This document shows positions 45,580-54,803 of a stretch of DNA of 64,000 nucleotides, piece by piece. The stretch is from Glycomyces sp. L485. GTDB lineage: Bacteria; Actinomycetota; Actinomycetes; Mycobacteriales; Micromonosporaceae. The notes under the pieces were generated by a model, which was given only the letters and a program-made list of their open reading frames with translations, did not search any database and had not been told where the DNA came from. Position numbers and translations under genes: made by a program. Position 1 is the stretch's first letter. Each line of letters starts with the position of its first letter. The stretch spans positions 36,706 to 100,705 of the forward strand of contig NZ_JAKZEW010000011.1 in assembly GCF_022548875.1 (NCBI RefSeq), in the 5' to 3' direction.

Positions 45580-45753
45580 GGGTATCCCTTCTCGGCCTCG
45601 CCGGCTGTTCCAGCCCTTGACGGCACCACGATGACGGCTTCGGCGAGGCGTTTCCTGATGACGGCCCTCTTCAACGCCACCGAGTGACCGGCCGAGGCGT
45701 CGGAAGAGGCGACGTCTCGGCCGGACCTGACGATTGTGTCGGAGCAACGGGCC

Positions 45754-47421
<1,668 letters not shown>

Positions 47422-47531
47422 TCACAGTCACAGCGCCACCCATAGAATCGAAGGTTGTAAGTGTATTGATTTGGCTCAAAGCGTATTCGTGGGCGCGACC
47501 TGAGGCAAGGGGTTGCGGCGAGGAATCGAAC

Positions 47532-47563
47532 GTTATAAATGGACATTAATATAAATTTATAAC
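47532..47563. promoter_or_regulatory. AT-rich inverted repeat
   Basis: GTTATAAAT-N14-ATTTATAAC, perfect 9-base arms, in the most AT-rich patch of the window. It could be a regulator site or the edge of an inserted or deleted segment, since the lectin remnant begins about 20 bases later. Confidence 0.35.
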
Positions 47564-47581
47564 TCTAGTGATACTCGACTG

Positions 47582-47635
47582 CGAATCAGCGCCCGCATCT
47601 CCCAATGGACCTACACCGGCAGCGCCAACCAGCGA
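47582..47635 (+). pseudogene. Ricin-type lectin module fragment
   Basis: About 18 codons read 'RISARISQWTYTGSANQR', the typical end of a ricin-type beta-trefoil repeat. Sixteen bases (GCGCCCGCATCTCCCA) are identical to the pectate-lyase lectin at 44524. The expected continuation is lost at once, so this is a relic. Confidence 0.5.
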
Positions 47636-47828
47636 TCGCCCTCACAGAGCTCCGAGGCGAAGCCGCGAGACACAACTGTCCGATTCCGTCGGGCGGGGAC
47701 GACGCCGCGCGGCCACCCGGCACCGAGCGTCGGCCCCGACCTCGCCGGACGGTACGCAACCGGCTACTCGGTTCCGAGGGCCGGATCCACAGCGGCACCG
47801 GTGCGAGTTGAACCCTCGCTCATTCACG

Positions 47829-48347
47829 TCAGCTGTCCGGGTGGATGGCGAGGAAAAGCGAGTACGGCTTCGCTCCCGGGCCCGGCTCCTGCCGTTCCAG
47901 GTCGTTGAGGAACTCCTTGAATCGCCGGTCGAGTTCCCGCAGCTGCTCGTCGTTGAGGCGCAGGCCCAGCCGGGCGCTGACCACCGCTCCGGGGTCGCGA
48001 ACCTGCCCGACCTCGTCCAGGAGGACCTCCAGCTTCGCGCTCGCCACCCCCGACCTGTGCTCGTCGCCCATCCGCAGCTTCCAGGACTTTCGGGTGGCGA
48101 GGTAGGGGATCTCTCGGGACCCCCGCGCTCCGAGGCGCTCCTCCTGGGCCTCCAGAAATCCCGTCGCCACCAGCTTGCGCACGTGATGGAGCACCGTGGC
48201 CGGGTTCGCCCCGAGCCGCTCGGCGATCTCCTTGTTCGTGAGCGGCTCGTCGAGGCACAGTCGCAGGATCCGCAGCCTCACGGCCGAGGCCAGCGCCTTC
48301 GCCTCAGCATCGGTGGCCGGCCGCCGGTCGTCGCTCTTCTCTGCCAC
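47829..48347 (-). CDS. ArsR-type winged-helix transcriptional regulator
   Basis: 172 residues from the GTG at 48347. Winged helix near the N-terminus: 'RLRILRLCLDEPLTNKEIAERLGANPATVLHHVRKLVATGFL'. The C-terminal 100 residues are helical without metal-site cysteines, so it is not a classical metal sensor. Annotation should stop at regulator of unknown ligand. An upstream palindrome at 48366-48385 suggests autoregulation. The chosen start has only a weak ribosome site (GAGG three bases away); a TTG at 48404 is the alternative and would swallow the palindrome. Confidence 0.82.
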   Translation of the reverse strand: MAEKSDDRRPATDAEAKALASAVRLRILRLCLDEPLTNKEIAERLGANPATVLHHVRKLVATGFLEAQEERLGARGSREIPYLATRKSWKLRMGDEHRSGVASAKLEVLLDEVGQVRDPGAVVSARLGLRLNDEQLRELDRRFKEFLNDLERQEPGPGAKPYSLFLAIHPDS

Positions 48348-48365
48348 GACCTCATGGTAGCGATT

Positions 48366-48385
48366 TGAGTGATTGATATTACTCA
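48366..48385. promoter_or_regulatory. Palindrome upstream of the ArsR-type regulator
   Basis: TGAGTGATTGATATTACTCA has 5-base outer arms, and more ATTGA/TCAAT half sites continue to 48408, in an AT-rich patch. ArsR-family sites commonly contain such ATTGA/TCAAT pairs. Confidence 0.45.
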
Positions 48386-48579
48386 ATTGATTGGAAATGC
48401 TCAATCATAGGGCTTCATCCCCGCCCCGACGCAGGGAGTGACCGGCGTTCGTCCTGAAGTACCCGCTTCGCAACGCGCGGCCTTCCGAGACCGGCGGAGA
48501 TTTCGCGTTCGACGCCTTCACTGATCGAATCACGGGAGACTGGGAGCAGCCCAACGAGAATGGAAGGTGAGGTCCGACT

Positions 48580-49008
48580 ATGGAGAAGCAAGAACGTGTC
48601 GTGGTCGGCATCGACGGCTCGGACTCGTCGAAGAACGCGTTGCGATGGGCGTTGCGATACGCCGGTAGGACCGTGGCGAAGATCGAGGCGGTCCACGCTT
48701 GGCAGCTACCCACCTCGTACGGGGCGTCGATCGCGGCCCTTCCAGGTGAGGACTTCGAGGCCGGGGCGGAACGTGCGCTGAACGAATCGGTCGACCGGGT
48801 ACTCGGCAATCGAACGGACATCACGGTGGAACGGGTCTCGGAGATGGGCTACCCCCCGAAAGTACTGGTCGAGCATTCCGACGGTGCTGATCTGCTTGTG
48901 GTCGGCAGTCGCGGACACGGTGGTCTGGTGGGCACCTTGCTCGGCTCGGTCAGCCTCCACTGCGTAACCCACGCCGCGTGCCCTGTTGTGGTGTTCCGTG
49001 GTGAGTGA
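48580..49008 (+). CDS. Universal stress protein (UspA family)
   Basis: 142 residues, single Usp domain. 'VVVGIDGSDSSKNALRWAL' at the start and the ATP-binding motif 'VVGSRGHGGLVGTLLGSVS' near the end are of the nucleotide-binding (MJ0577-like) type. Actinobacterial versions often respond to hypoxia or stationary phase; no DosR box was found upstream. GGAAGGTGAGG precedes the ATG. One of three Usp genes within 2.6 kb. Confidence 0.93.
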   Translation: MEKQERVVVGIDGSDSSKNALRWALRYAGRTVAKIEAVHAWQLPTSYGASIAALPGEDFEAGAERALNESVDRVLGNRTDITVERVSEMGYPPKVLVEHSDGADLLVVGSRGHGGLVGTLLGSVSLHCVTHAACPVVVFRGE

Positions 49009-49283
49009 TCGGTCGCCGCATTGCCTCCGAGGCATCCCGATCTCCTGAGTCCGTGCGGATTGGAGGTACTCGACAGGACGCGGGCGGAGCCGGGGCACCA
49101 GATCGGCTCCGAAGGGCGTGCCGTGGTCTGCCGTCGGCTCGGGACGAAGCGTCGTCGGTGACTCCGGCGGGAAGATCGCCTCCCAAGCCCTGCTCGGACC
49201 GAGATCGCGGTTTCGAGACCTTTCGTCCACCCGGACCATGCACGATACGACTGAGACCGAACACGCCGCGAAGGAGCGCCTGT

Positions 49284-49727
49284 ATGCCACGCGAAGATAG
49301 CCGCCGAGAGCGCATTCTGGTGGGCGTCGACGGCTCACCGTCGTCGGTCCGGGCCTTGCGGTGGGCCCTGGACCAGGCCGAGCTCACAGGCGCGAAGGTG
49401 CACGCGCTCCACGCCTGGTCGTCGCCGACCAACTGGGGGACGAAGGTGCCGCTGTACCCCGGCAGGGAGCTCGCCGACGAGGCCCATGAGAAGCTCGCCG
49501 GGATCGTCGAAGAGGTCGAGGCCGGCCGAGGGCTGCCGGAGGTGACGTTCAGCATCACCGAAGGGCACCCCGCCAAGGTCCTCATCGACCAGGCCGAGGG
49601 TGCGGACCTGCTGGTGCTGGGCAGTCGCGGCCACGGAGGCTTCGTGGGCGCCCTGCTCGGATCGGTCGCCCAGCACTGCGTCCACCATTCCCGTTGCCCC
49701 GTCGTGGTGGTCAAGGCCGGGGAATAG
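49284..49727 (+). CDS. Universal stress protein (UspA family)
   Basis: 147 residues from the ATG at 49284 (AAGGAG upstream). 'ILVGVDGSPSSVRALRWALDQAELTGAKV' and 'VLGSRGHGGFVGALLGSVAQHCVHHSRCPVVVV' define the domain and its ATP site. It is closer to the third Usp (50708-51157) than to the first: both share 'SSVRALRWAL.QAELTGA' and the 'QHCV' stretch, so a local duplication is likely. It converges on the SDR gene 21 bases away. Confidence 0.93.
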   Translation: MPREDSRRERILVGVDGSPSSVRALRWALDQAELTGAKVHALHAWSSPTNWGTKVPLYPGRELADEAHEKLAGIVEEVEAGRGLPEVTFSITEGHPAKVLIDQAEGADLLVLGSRGHGGFVGALLGSVAQHCVHHSRCPVVVVKAGE

Positions 49728-49748
49728 CGTTCGGACTGCCGAGCGGGC

Positions 49749-50507
49749 CTATCGGGCCAGGAATCCGCCGTCGACGTACAACTCCGAACCGGTCATGAAC
49801 GACGCGTCGTCGCTGGACAGAAAGGCGACGCAGGCCGCGACCTCTTCGGGGCGACCGAGGCGCCCCATGGGAGTGAGCGCGACCATTCCCGACTCGAACT
49901 CGGTTCCTTTCGCAGCCTCCAGCATCGGCGTGTCGATGAAACCGGGATGCACCGAGTTGACCCGAACACCCTTCTGCGCCCAGTGGAGCGCCGCGTTCTT
50001 TGTCAGAATCCGCACCGCGCCTTTGGCGGAGTGATACGCCGGCGAGGTCCCGAACCCGCCCGAGGCGCCGAAGATCGAGCTGATGTTGACCACCGACCCG
50101 TGCCCCGAGCCCTTGAGGGCCGGGGCGGCGAACTTCATCCCCAGGAAGACGCCGGTCTGGTCGACCGCGATCGTGCGCTCGTAATCCTCCCTGGTCGTGT
50201 CCTCGATCGTGAGGAGGTCGCCAATGCCGGCGTTGTTCACCAGGATGTCGAGGCGCCCGAATTCGCCCGTGGCGCGATCGACCGCGGCCTGCCATGCGGT
50301 TTCGTCGGTCACGTCGAGGTGCTGGAACGCCACACGGGCTCCTTGACTCCGCAGCTCATCGGCGGCCGCTTCGCCGGGACCGTCCTGTACATCCGTCAGC
50401 ACGACCGCCGCGCCTTCCGCGGCCAGGCGCGCCCCGACGGCTCTGCCTATGCCGCTGGCCGCGCCGGTCACCAGCGCGACCCTGCCTTCAAGCCTGTTGT
50501 CGTCCAT
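49749..50507 (-). CDS. Classical short-chain dehydrogenase/reductase
   Basis: 252 residues. 'TGAASGIGRAV' (14-24) binds the cofactor, D39 in 'VLTDV' favours NAD(H), 'NNAG' at 91, catalytic S143, Y158 and K162 in 'NISSIFG' and 'YHSAK'. The pattern is that of 3-alpha/20-beta-hydroxysteroid dehydrogenase and glucose 1-dehydrogenase-like SDRs; the physiological substrate is unknown. ATG with AAAGGCGG upstream. It lies between two Usp genes; no evident functional link. Confidence 0.9.
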   Translation of the reverse strand: MDDNRLEGRVALVTGAASGIGRAVGARLAAEGAAVVLTDVQDGPGEAAADELRSQGARVAFQHLDVTDETAWQAAVDRATGEFGRLDILVNNAGIGDLLTIEDTTREDYERTIAVDQTGVFLGMKFAAPALKGSGHGSVVNISSIFGASGGFGTSPAYHSAKGAVRILTKNAALHWAQKGVRVNSVHPGFIDTPMLEAAKGTEFESGMVALTPMGRLGRPEEVAACVAFLSSDDASFMTGSELYVDGGFLAR

Positions 50508-50707
50508 GTGCCGCCTTTCAGTTGAGCGCTTGATTCTCAGGCTGGCACTCGCCGCGGCTCCGCAACCGCATAATCGTCGAATCGAGGTGAAAGGTCGGCC
50601 TTGGTTCTCGCGATGGCCGCCGAGCAAAGCAGTCTCTTGATGCACTGCCGACGCCTCGCCTTCGTCCCTCAGGTTCCTGCTCGTGGCTCGCGGTCGGATC
50701 GAGGTGC

Positions 50708-51157
50708 TCAGACGTCGGTACGGACCACCACCACAGGGCAGGCTGCATGTTGGACGCAGTGCTGGCTGACCGAACCCAACAACGCCCCGGCGAAGCCTCC
50801 GAGTCCTCGGCCCCCGAGGACCAGCAGATCGGCCCGTTTCGCCTCTTCGATCAGCACAGCGGCAGGTTTGCCCTGTTCCACTCTGTGCTCCATCGGGACG
50901 ATGGGCCCGCCATCGGCCGCGCGGACGATGGCTTGGGCGAGCACCTCCTCAGCCGCGAGAGCGAGGTTCTCCGTAGGAGATACCGTCATCGACATCCCGA
51001 AACTGGTCGTCAAGTCCCAGACGTAGACCGCCTCTACCACCGCCCCGGTCAATTCGGCCTGCCTCAAGGCCCACCGGAGTGCTCGAACGGACGATGTGGA
51101 GCCGTCGACACCGACTACGATGCGGCCCCGTCCATGATTCTCGTAGGGCATGTCCAT
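50708..51157 (-). CDS. Universal stress protein (UspA family)
   Basis: 149 residues from the ATG at 51157, chosen because GGAAGGGAC stands five bases before it; a second ATG is two codons on. 'IVVGVDGSTSSVRALRWALRQAELTGAVV' and 'LVLGGRGLGGFAGALLGSVSQHCVQHAACPVVVV' make the Usp domain. The ATP-site motif has GRGLGG instead of the usual SRGHGG. Transcribed opposite to the other two Usp genes. Confidence 0.92.
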   Translation of the reverse strand: MDMPYENHGRGRIVVGVDGSTSSVRALRWALRQAELTGAVVEAVYVWDLTTSFGMSMTVSPTENLALAAEEVLAQAIVRAADGGPIVPMEHRVEQGKPAAVLIEEAKRADLLVLGGRGLGGFAGALLGSVSQHCVQHAACPVVVVRTDV

Positions 51158-51229
51158 GTCCCTTCCACGCTGGCTGCCGCGCGGAATCCCGAACAGTCTC
51201 ATTGGGATCGTCACCGCGGCTGAGCATCG

Positions 51230-52570
51230 CTATCGCTCCGACTCCACGGGTGTGTCCTCGGCGAGCTCGCCGAGCCGCACCGGCGCGGCCACGGGACGGC
51301 GGGAGAAGCCGTCTGCGGCGTCGGCCAGACCCGCCAGTTCGGCGACGTTGCGGCCGCAGACACGGCCCTGGCACAGCCCGAGCCCGGCCCGTGTCGCCAG
51401 CTTGAGCGAACGGACCCCGCCGATGTCGAGCCCGCCCACTGCGCGGCGCAACTCGCCGTAGGGCACCTCCTCGCACCGGCACACCAGCGTGTCGTCGCGA
51501 AGCCAGCCCTTCCATCCCGGTCGGACCGGATAAGCGGACTGCAGAGCGGCGGCGAATCGGCGCCCGGACCTGACGTGCCGCATCGCCCGAAACGGCACTC
51601 TGACCCGCGCCCCGAGCAGCTTCGCGGCGGCGGTGCCCGCGATCGTTCCCTCGTGCGTGGCCAGTTCGGCGCCGCCTATCCCGGTGATCTCCCCGGCGGC
51701 GAACACGCCGGGCACCGAAGTCGCCTGCGCGGCGTTGACGGCCACGAAGCCGCCTTCGATGTCGCAGCGGGCCGCCACCGCCAGTTCGAGCTGCGGAGTG
51801 AATCCGAAACCGATCGCGACAGCGTCGACCTCGAAGCGCCGCTCGGTGTGCGCCACCGGGTTCCAGTCGTGGTCGAGGCGCGAGGCGATCACCGCTTCGA
51901 GGCGGTCGGTGCCGTTCGCGGCGATGACGGCGCTGCGCCGGACCATCGGCACGTGATGGTGCCCGAGCAGCACCGAGTACCGCGCCAGCTCACCGAACTT
52001 GCCCCACCCGGCAACGGCCCCTCCGGGGCGCTTCATCCACCCGGTCACCGGGTCGTTCGCCTCCAGGATCGCCACCACCCGCGCCCCGACCGAGCACAGC
52101 ACTGTGGCCACCGGCAGCAGGAACGGGCCGGTCCCGGCCACGATCACCCGGTCACCCACCGCAATGCCCTGGCTCTTCGCAAGCGCCTGAGCTGCACCGG
52201 CGGTGTACACGCCCGGCAGGTCCCAGCCGGGGAACGGCAGTGACCGGTCGTACGCGCCCGTGGCGAGCACCAGCGCCCGCGTCTCGAGAGCCCTCCCGGC
52301 CCTTTCAGGACTGTCTGCCGGTCCGGTCCGCACGTGCACGCGGTGCCCGCCCGGGGCCGGCTCGACCGCCCACACCACCGAATCGGGGAGGTATTCGACC
52401 CCCGAAGGCAATGCGAACCGGTCGCCGCTCTCGCGGGTGTCCTGCCGGTCGTACTGGCCGCCGAGCTTCGGGGCCGAGTCGACGAGCACGACCTCCACGC
52501 CGTGAGCGGCCGTAGCCGCGGCCGCGGCCCTCCCGGCCGGACCCGCACCCACCACGACCACACGCCTCAT
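51230..52570 (-). CDS. FAD/NAD-binding dehydrogenase subunit, HcnB / opine-oxidase A type
   Basis: 446 residues. Starts with the FAD loop 'VVVVGAGPAGRAAAAAT'; a second dinucleotide loop is near 145 ('VIVAGTGPFLLP'). The C-terminal 90 residues hold four cysteines in the BFD-type pattern, 'LVCRCEEV' and 'GLCQGRVCG', probably a [2Fe-2S] cluster. It matches subunits of HcnABC, opine oxidase and D-hydroxyproline dehydrogenase. Last of three translationally coupled genes (four-base overlap with the ferredoxin-like subunit). Substrate undetermined; an imino or amino acid is most likely. Confidence 0.88.
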   Translation of the reverse strand: MRRVVVVGAGPAGRAAAAATAAHGVEVVLVDSAPKLGGQYDRQDTRESGDRFALPSGVEYLPDSVVWAVEPAPGGHRVHVRTGPADSPERAGRALETRALVLATGAYDRSLPFPGWDLPGVYTAGAAQALAKSQGIAVGDRVIVAGTGPFLLPVATVLCSVGARVVAILEANDPVTGWMKRPGGAVAGWGKFGELARYSVLLGHHHVPMVRRSAVIAANGTDRLEAVIASRLDHDWNPVAHTERRFEVDAVAIGFGFTPQLELAVAARCDIEGGFVAVNAAQATSVPGVFAAGEITGIGGAELATHEGTIAGTAAAKLLGARVRVPFRAMRHVRSGRRFAAALQSAYPVRPGWKGWLRDDTLVCRCEEVPYGELRRAVGGLDIGGVRSLKLATRAGLGLCQGRVCGRNVAELAGLADAADGFSRRPVAAPVRLGELAEDTPVESER

Positions 52571-52824
52571 GACGGCACCTCCTCCCAGCCCTGCGACCGG
52601 ATGTCGTCGCCATCGGCGACCAGCCGGAGGCAGGCCCGCACGTCTCGGACGCCGTTGACCACCACGAGGCAGTCGAAGCAGACCCCGATCCCGCAGAACA
52701 GGCCGCGAGGGCGGCCCTCGATCCTGGTGGTGCGCCACGCGTCACGGCCAGAACCCCGCAGGACCGCCGCCACGGTCTCGCCCGGCTCCGCGACGAACTC
52801 CTCGCCGTCCACCCGCACTCTCAT
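52567..52824 (-). CDS. [2Fe-2S] subunit, HcnA type
   Basis: 85 residues. Short beta-grasp ferredoxin with cysteines in 'GLFCGIGVCFDCLV' and a fourth in 'VRACLRL', the plant-type cluster pattern of HcnA and sarcosine-oxidase-like small subunits. Overlaps both neighbours by four bases and should carry electrons between the two flavoproteins. Confidence 0.88.
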   Translation of the reverse strand: MRVRVDGEEFVAEPGETVAAVLRGSGRDAWRTTRIEGRPRGLFCGIGVCFDCLVVVNGVRDVRACLRLVADGDDIRSQGWEEVPS

Positions 52825-54011
52825 GATCCCGCCTCCAACGCCACTTCCGGACGGTCGACCCGGAACGGTCCGGGGTCGACGACCGGCTCCCTCCCGGTGT
52901 ACAGGTCGGCGAGCAGCAGCCCTGTCGCCGCGGCCAGCCCGACCCCGGCGCCCTCGTGCCCGGTGGCGTGCCACAGCCCCGGCACCCGCGCGTCCGCTCC
53001 GATCACCGGCAGACGGTCGGGCGTGTACGGCCGGAATCCGCCGTAGGCGCGCATCACCGGCACCGCGGCCAGCCCCGGGAACAGGCGGATCGCGCCGCGC
53101 GCGAGGCCGCGCAGGACCTCGACGTCGAGATCGTCGTCGAAGGCGACGCGCTGGCGGCTCGACCCGATGAGCACCGTGCCCGACCTGGTCGACTCGACCA
53201 CGGCGGAGCTTTGGAGGTCGGCCTCCGCGCTGGCGACGGCGTCGACGTAGTCGGCCGCGTAGACCTTGCGGCGCACGAACGGCGGCATCGGCGCGGTCAC
53301 CAGGACCACGCCGCGCCTCGGGAGGACGTCGATCGGCGCGCCGATCGTCTCGCTGAAGTGCCCCGCCCAGGGGCCGCAGGCGTTCACGACCGCGCCGCAT
53401 GGGATCGCGTCCGAGCCGGTGCGCACGCCGACGACCTCGCCCGACCGGCCGGTGACGAGACCGTCGGCTCGGACTCCGCCGTGGACCTCGCCTCCGCGGG
53501 CGCGCACGGCCGCGAGCAGGGCTGCGGTGGCCAGCACGGGCTGAACCTGCGCGTCGTCGGGGTAGTGCGCGACGGCGGCGAGTTGATCGGTCAGATGCGG
53601 TTCCATCTCGCGGGCCTGACCGGCGTCGAGATCCTCGACCTCCACTCCGGCGGCGCGCTGGGCGGCGGTGAGAGCCGCGAGCGGCCCCATCTCGTCGGCG
53701 CCGGTGGCGACGACGAGGCCGCCCTTGGGATCCCATTCGACCTCGGCCAGGTCGGGTCCGATGAGTTCGCGCACCTCGTCGAGCAGCTGCGGCCAGCGGC
53801 GGCGGGATGCTTTGGCGAGCTCCAGTTCGGGACCGGGCTGCTTGTCGGAGAGGAGGACGTTGCCCTCGCCGGAGGCGGTGGTCGCCCCGGCGGGAGCGGC
53901 GCGATCGAGGACGAGGACCCGCACGCCGGCGGCGCTGAGCGCCTCGGCGCAGGCGGCGCCGATGATCCCGGCACCGATCACCACGACGTCGGCCGACTCG
54001 ATCCCACCCAC
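52821..54011 (-). CDS. FAD-dependent amino-acid oxidoreductase, DadA / HcnC type
   Basis: 396 residues. 'DVVVIGAGIIGAACAEALSAAG' at the N-terminus is the FAD loop; the C-terminal 'GGFRPYTPDRLPVIG' and 'GHEGAGVGLAAATG' are typical of glycine oxidase, DadA and HcnC. First structural gene of the operon; the GTG start has GGAG almost touching it, so the true start may be uncertain by a few codons. Together with the next two genes it forms a complete heterotrimeric dehydrogenase set. Expected to oxidise a small D-amino or imino acid. Confidence 0.88.
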   Translation of the reverse strand: MGGIESADVVVIGAGIIGAACAEALSAAGVRVLVLDRAAPAGATTASGEGNVLLSDKQPGPELELAKASRRRWPQLLDEVRELIGPDLAEVEWDPKGGLVVATGADEMGPLAALTAAQRAAGVEVEDLDAGQAREMEPHLTDQLAAVAHYPDDAQVQPVLATAALLAAVRARGGEVHGGVRADGLVTGRSGEVVGVRTGSDAIPCGAVVNACGPWAGHFSETIGAPIDVLPRRGVVLVTAPMPPFVRRKVYAADYVDAVASAEADLQSSAVVESTRSGTVLIGSSRQRVAFDDDLDVEVLRGLARGAIRLFPGLAAVPVMRAYGGFRPYTPDRLPVIGADARVPGLWHATGHEGAGVGLAAATGLLLADLYTGREPVVDPGPFRVDRPEVALEAGS

Positions 54012-54085
54012 CTCCGTTCAAGGAGTGAATGCTGCGAGGTTACCCCGATGCGGGACTGCAAAGACGCGATGGGCGCATATGCGCG

Positions 54086-54751
54086 CTATGAAATCTCGTC
54101 GGCCAACCGGGACGCGAGCCCGTCGAGGAGCCGGTCGAGTCCGTACTGGAAGGTCTCCTCTCGGTACCCGGCCGGATCGTCGTGCTCCTGCGTCTCCCGC
54201 TCGGCCTTGCGGCTCCTGGCCACCAGGGACAGCCGGGCCGCCTCGCTCATGACTGTGCCGACCACATAGGCCACCACAGCGCTCATGGCCCGATCGCATT
54301 CAGCACGGTCGAAGCCGCCCGACTTCAGGATGTCGAGCAACCCCTCGGAGGTGCGCGACAGATTGGGCCCCAGGTAGGCCGGTCCGGCCTGGCCGAGCAT
54401 CCCCGTCACCCACGGGTGGCGCAGTGCCATCTCGCGCAGGCTGCGCGCGGCCGCGGCGACTCCGGTCCGCCATTGGCCGGGCCCGGCCGGACCGGGGACC
54501 TCGACCTCGGCGTACACCTCGTCGACGACCAGCTCGATCAGCTCGTCCTTGCTCGCGATGTGCCGATACATCGAGGTGGCGCCCGCGTCAAGGCGCCGAC
54601 CGAGCATCCGCATACTCAGCGATTCCAGGCCCTGCTCGTCGAGCAGCCGCACCGCCTCGGCCACGATGCGCTCCCGGCTCAGCGCCGGCTGCTCCCGGCG
54701 CTGCTCCTGGCGCGCCCACACCGAAGGGATCGACGAATCCGCTGCCACCAT
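54086..54751 (-). CDS. TetR-family regulator (TetR C-terminal type)
   Basis: 221 residues. N-terminal helix-turn-helix: 'SRERIVAEAVRLLDEQGLESLSMRMLGRRLDAGATSMYRHIASKDEL'. The C-terminal part resembles the tetracycline-repressor-like ligand domain. A perfect palindrome 27 bases upstream (54778-54792) is a likely autoregulatory operator. It lies between an Otr(A)-type gene and the dehydrogenase operon, all on the - strand, so it may control either; the 74-base gap to the operon has no clear separate promoter. Confidence 0.9.
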   Translation of the reverse strand: MVAADSSIPSVWARQEQRREQPALSRERIVAEAVRLLDEQGLESLSMRMLGRRLDAGATSMYRHIASKDELIELVVDEVYAEVEVPGPAGPGQWRTGVAAAARSLREMALRHPWVTGMLGQAGPAYLGPNLSRTSEGLLDILKSGGFDRAECDRAMSAVVAYVVGTVMSEAARLSLVARSRKAERETQEHDDPAGYREETFQYGLDRLLDGLASRLADEIS

Positions 54752-54777
54752 GCTGACCTCCCGGTCCCACCACCGTA

Positions 54778-54792
54778 GCGCACAGTGTGCGC
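54778..54792. promoter_or_regulatory. TetR operator
   Basis: GCGCACA-G-TGTGCGC, perfect 7-base arms about one central base, 27-41 bases before the tetR start. Its form is that of many actinobacterial TetR-family sites. Confidence 0.65.
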
Positions 54793-54803
54793 GGCTCGGG
54801 CGG

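Noticed and set aside
51230..54011. Hydrogen cyanide synthase
   Set aside because: The subunit pattern also fits opine oxidase and hydroxyproline dehydrogenase, and no sequence feature singles out glycine as substrate.
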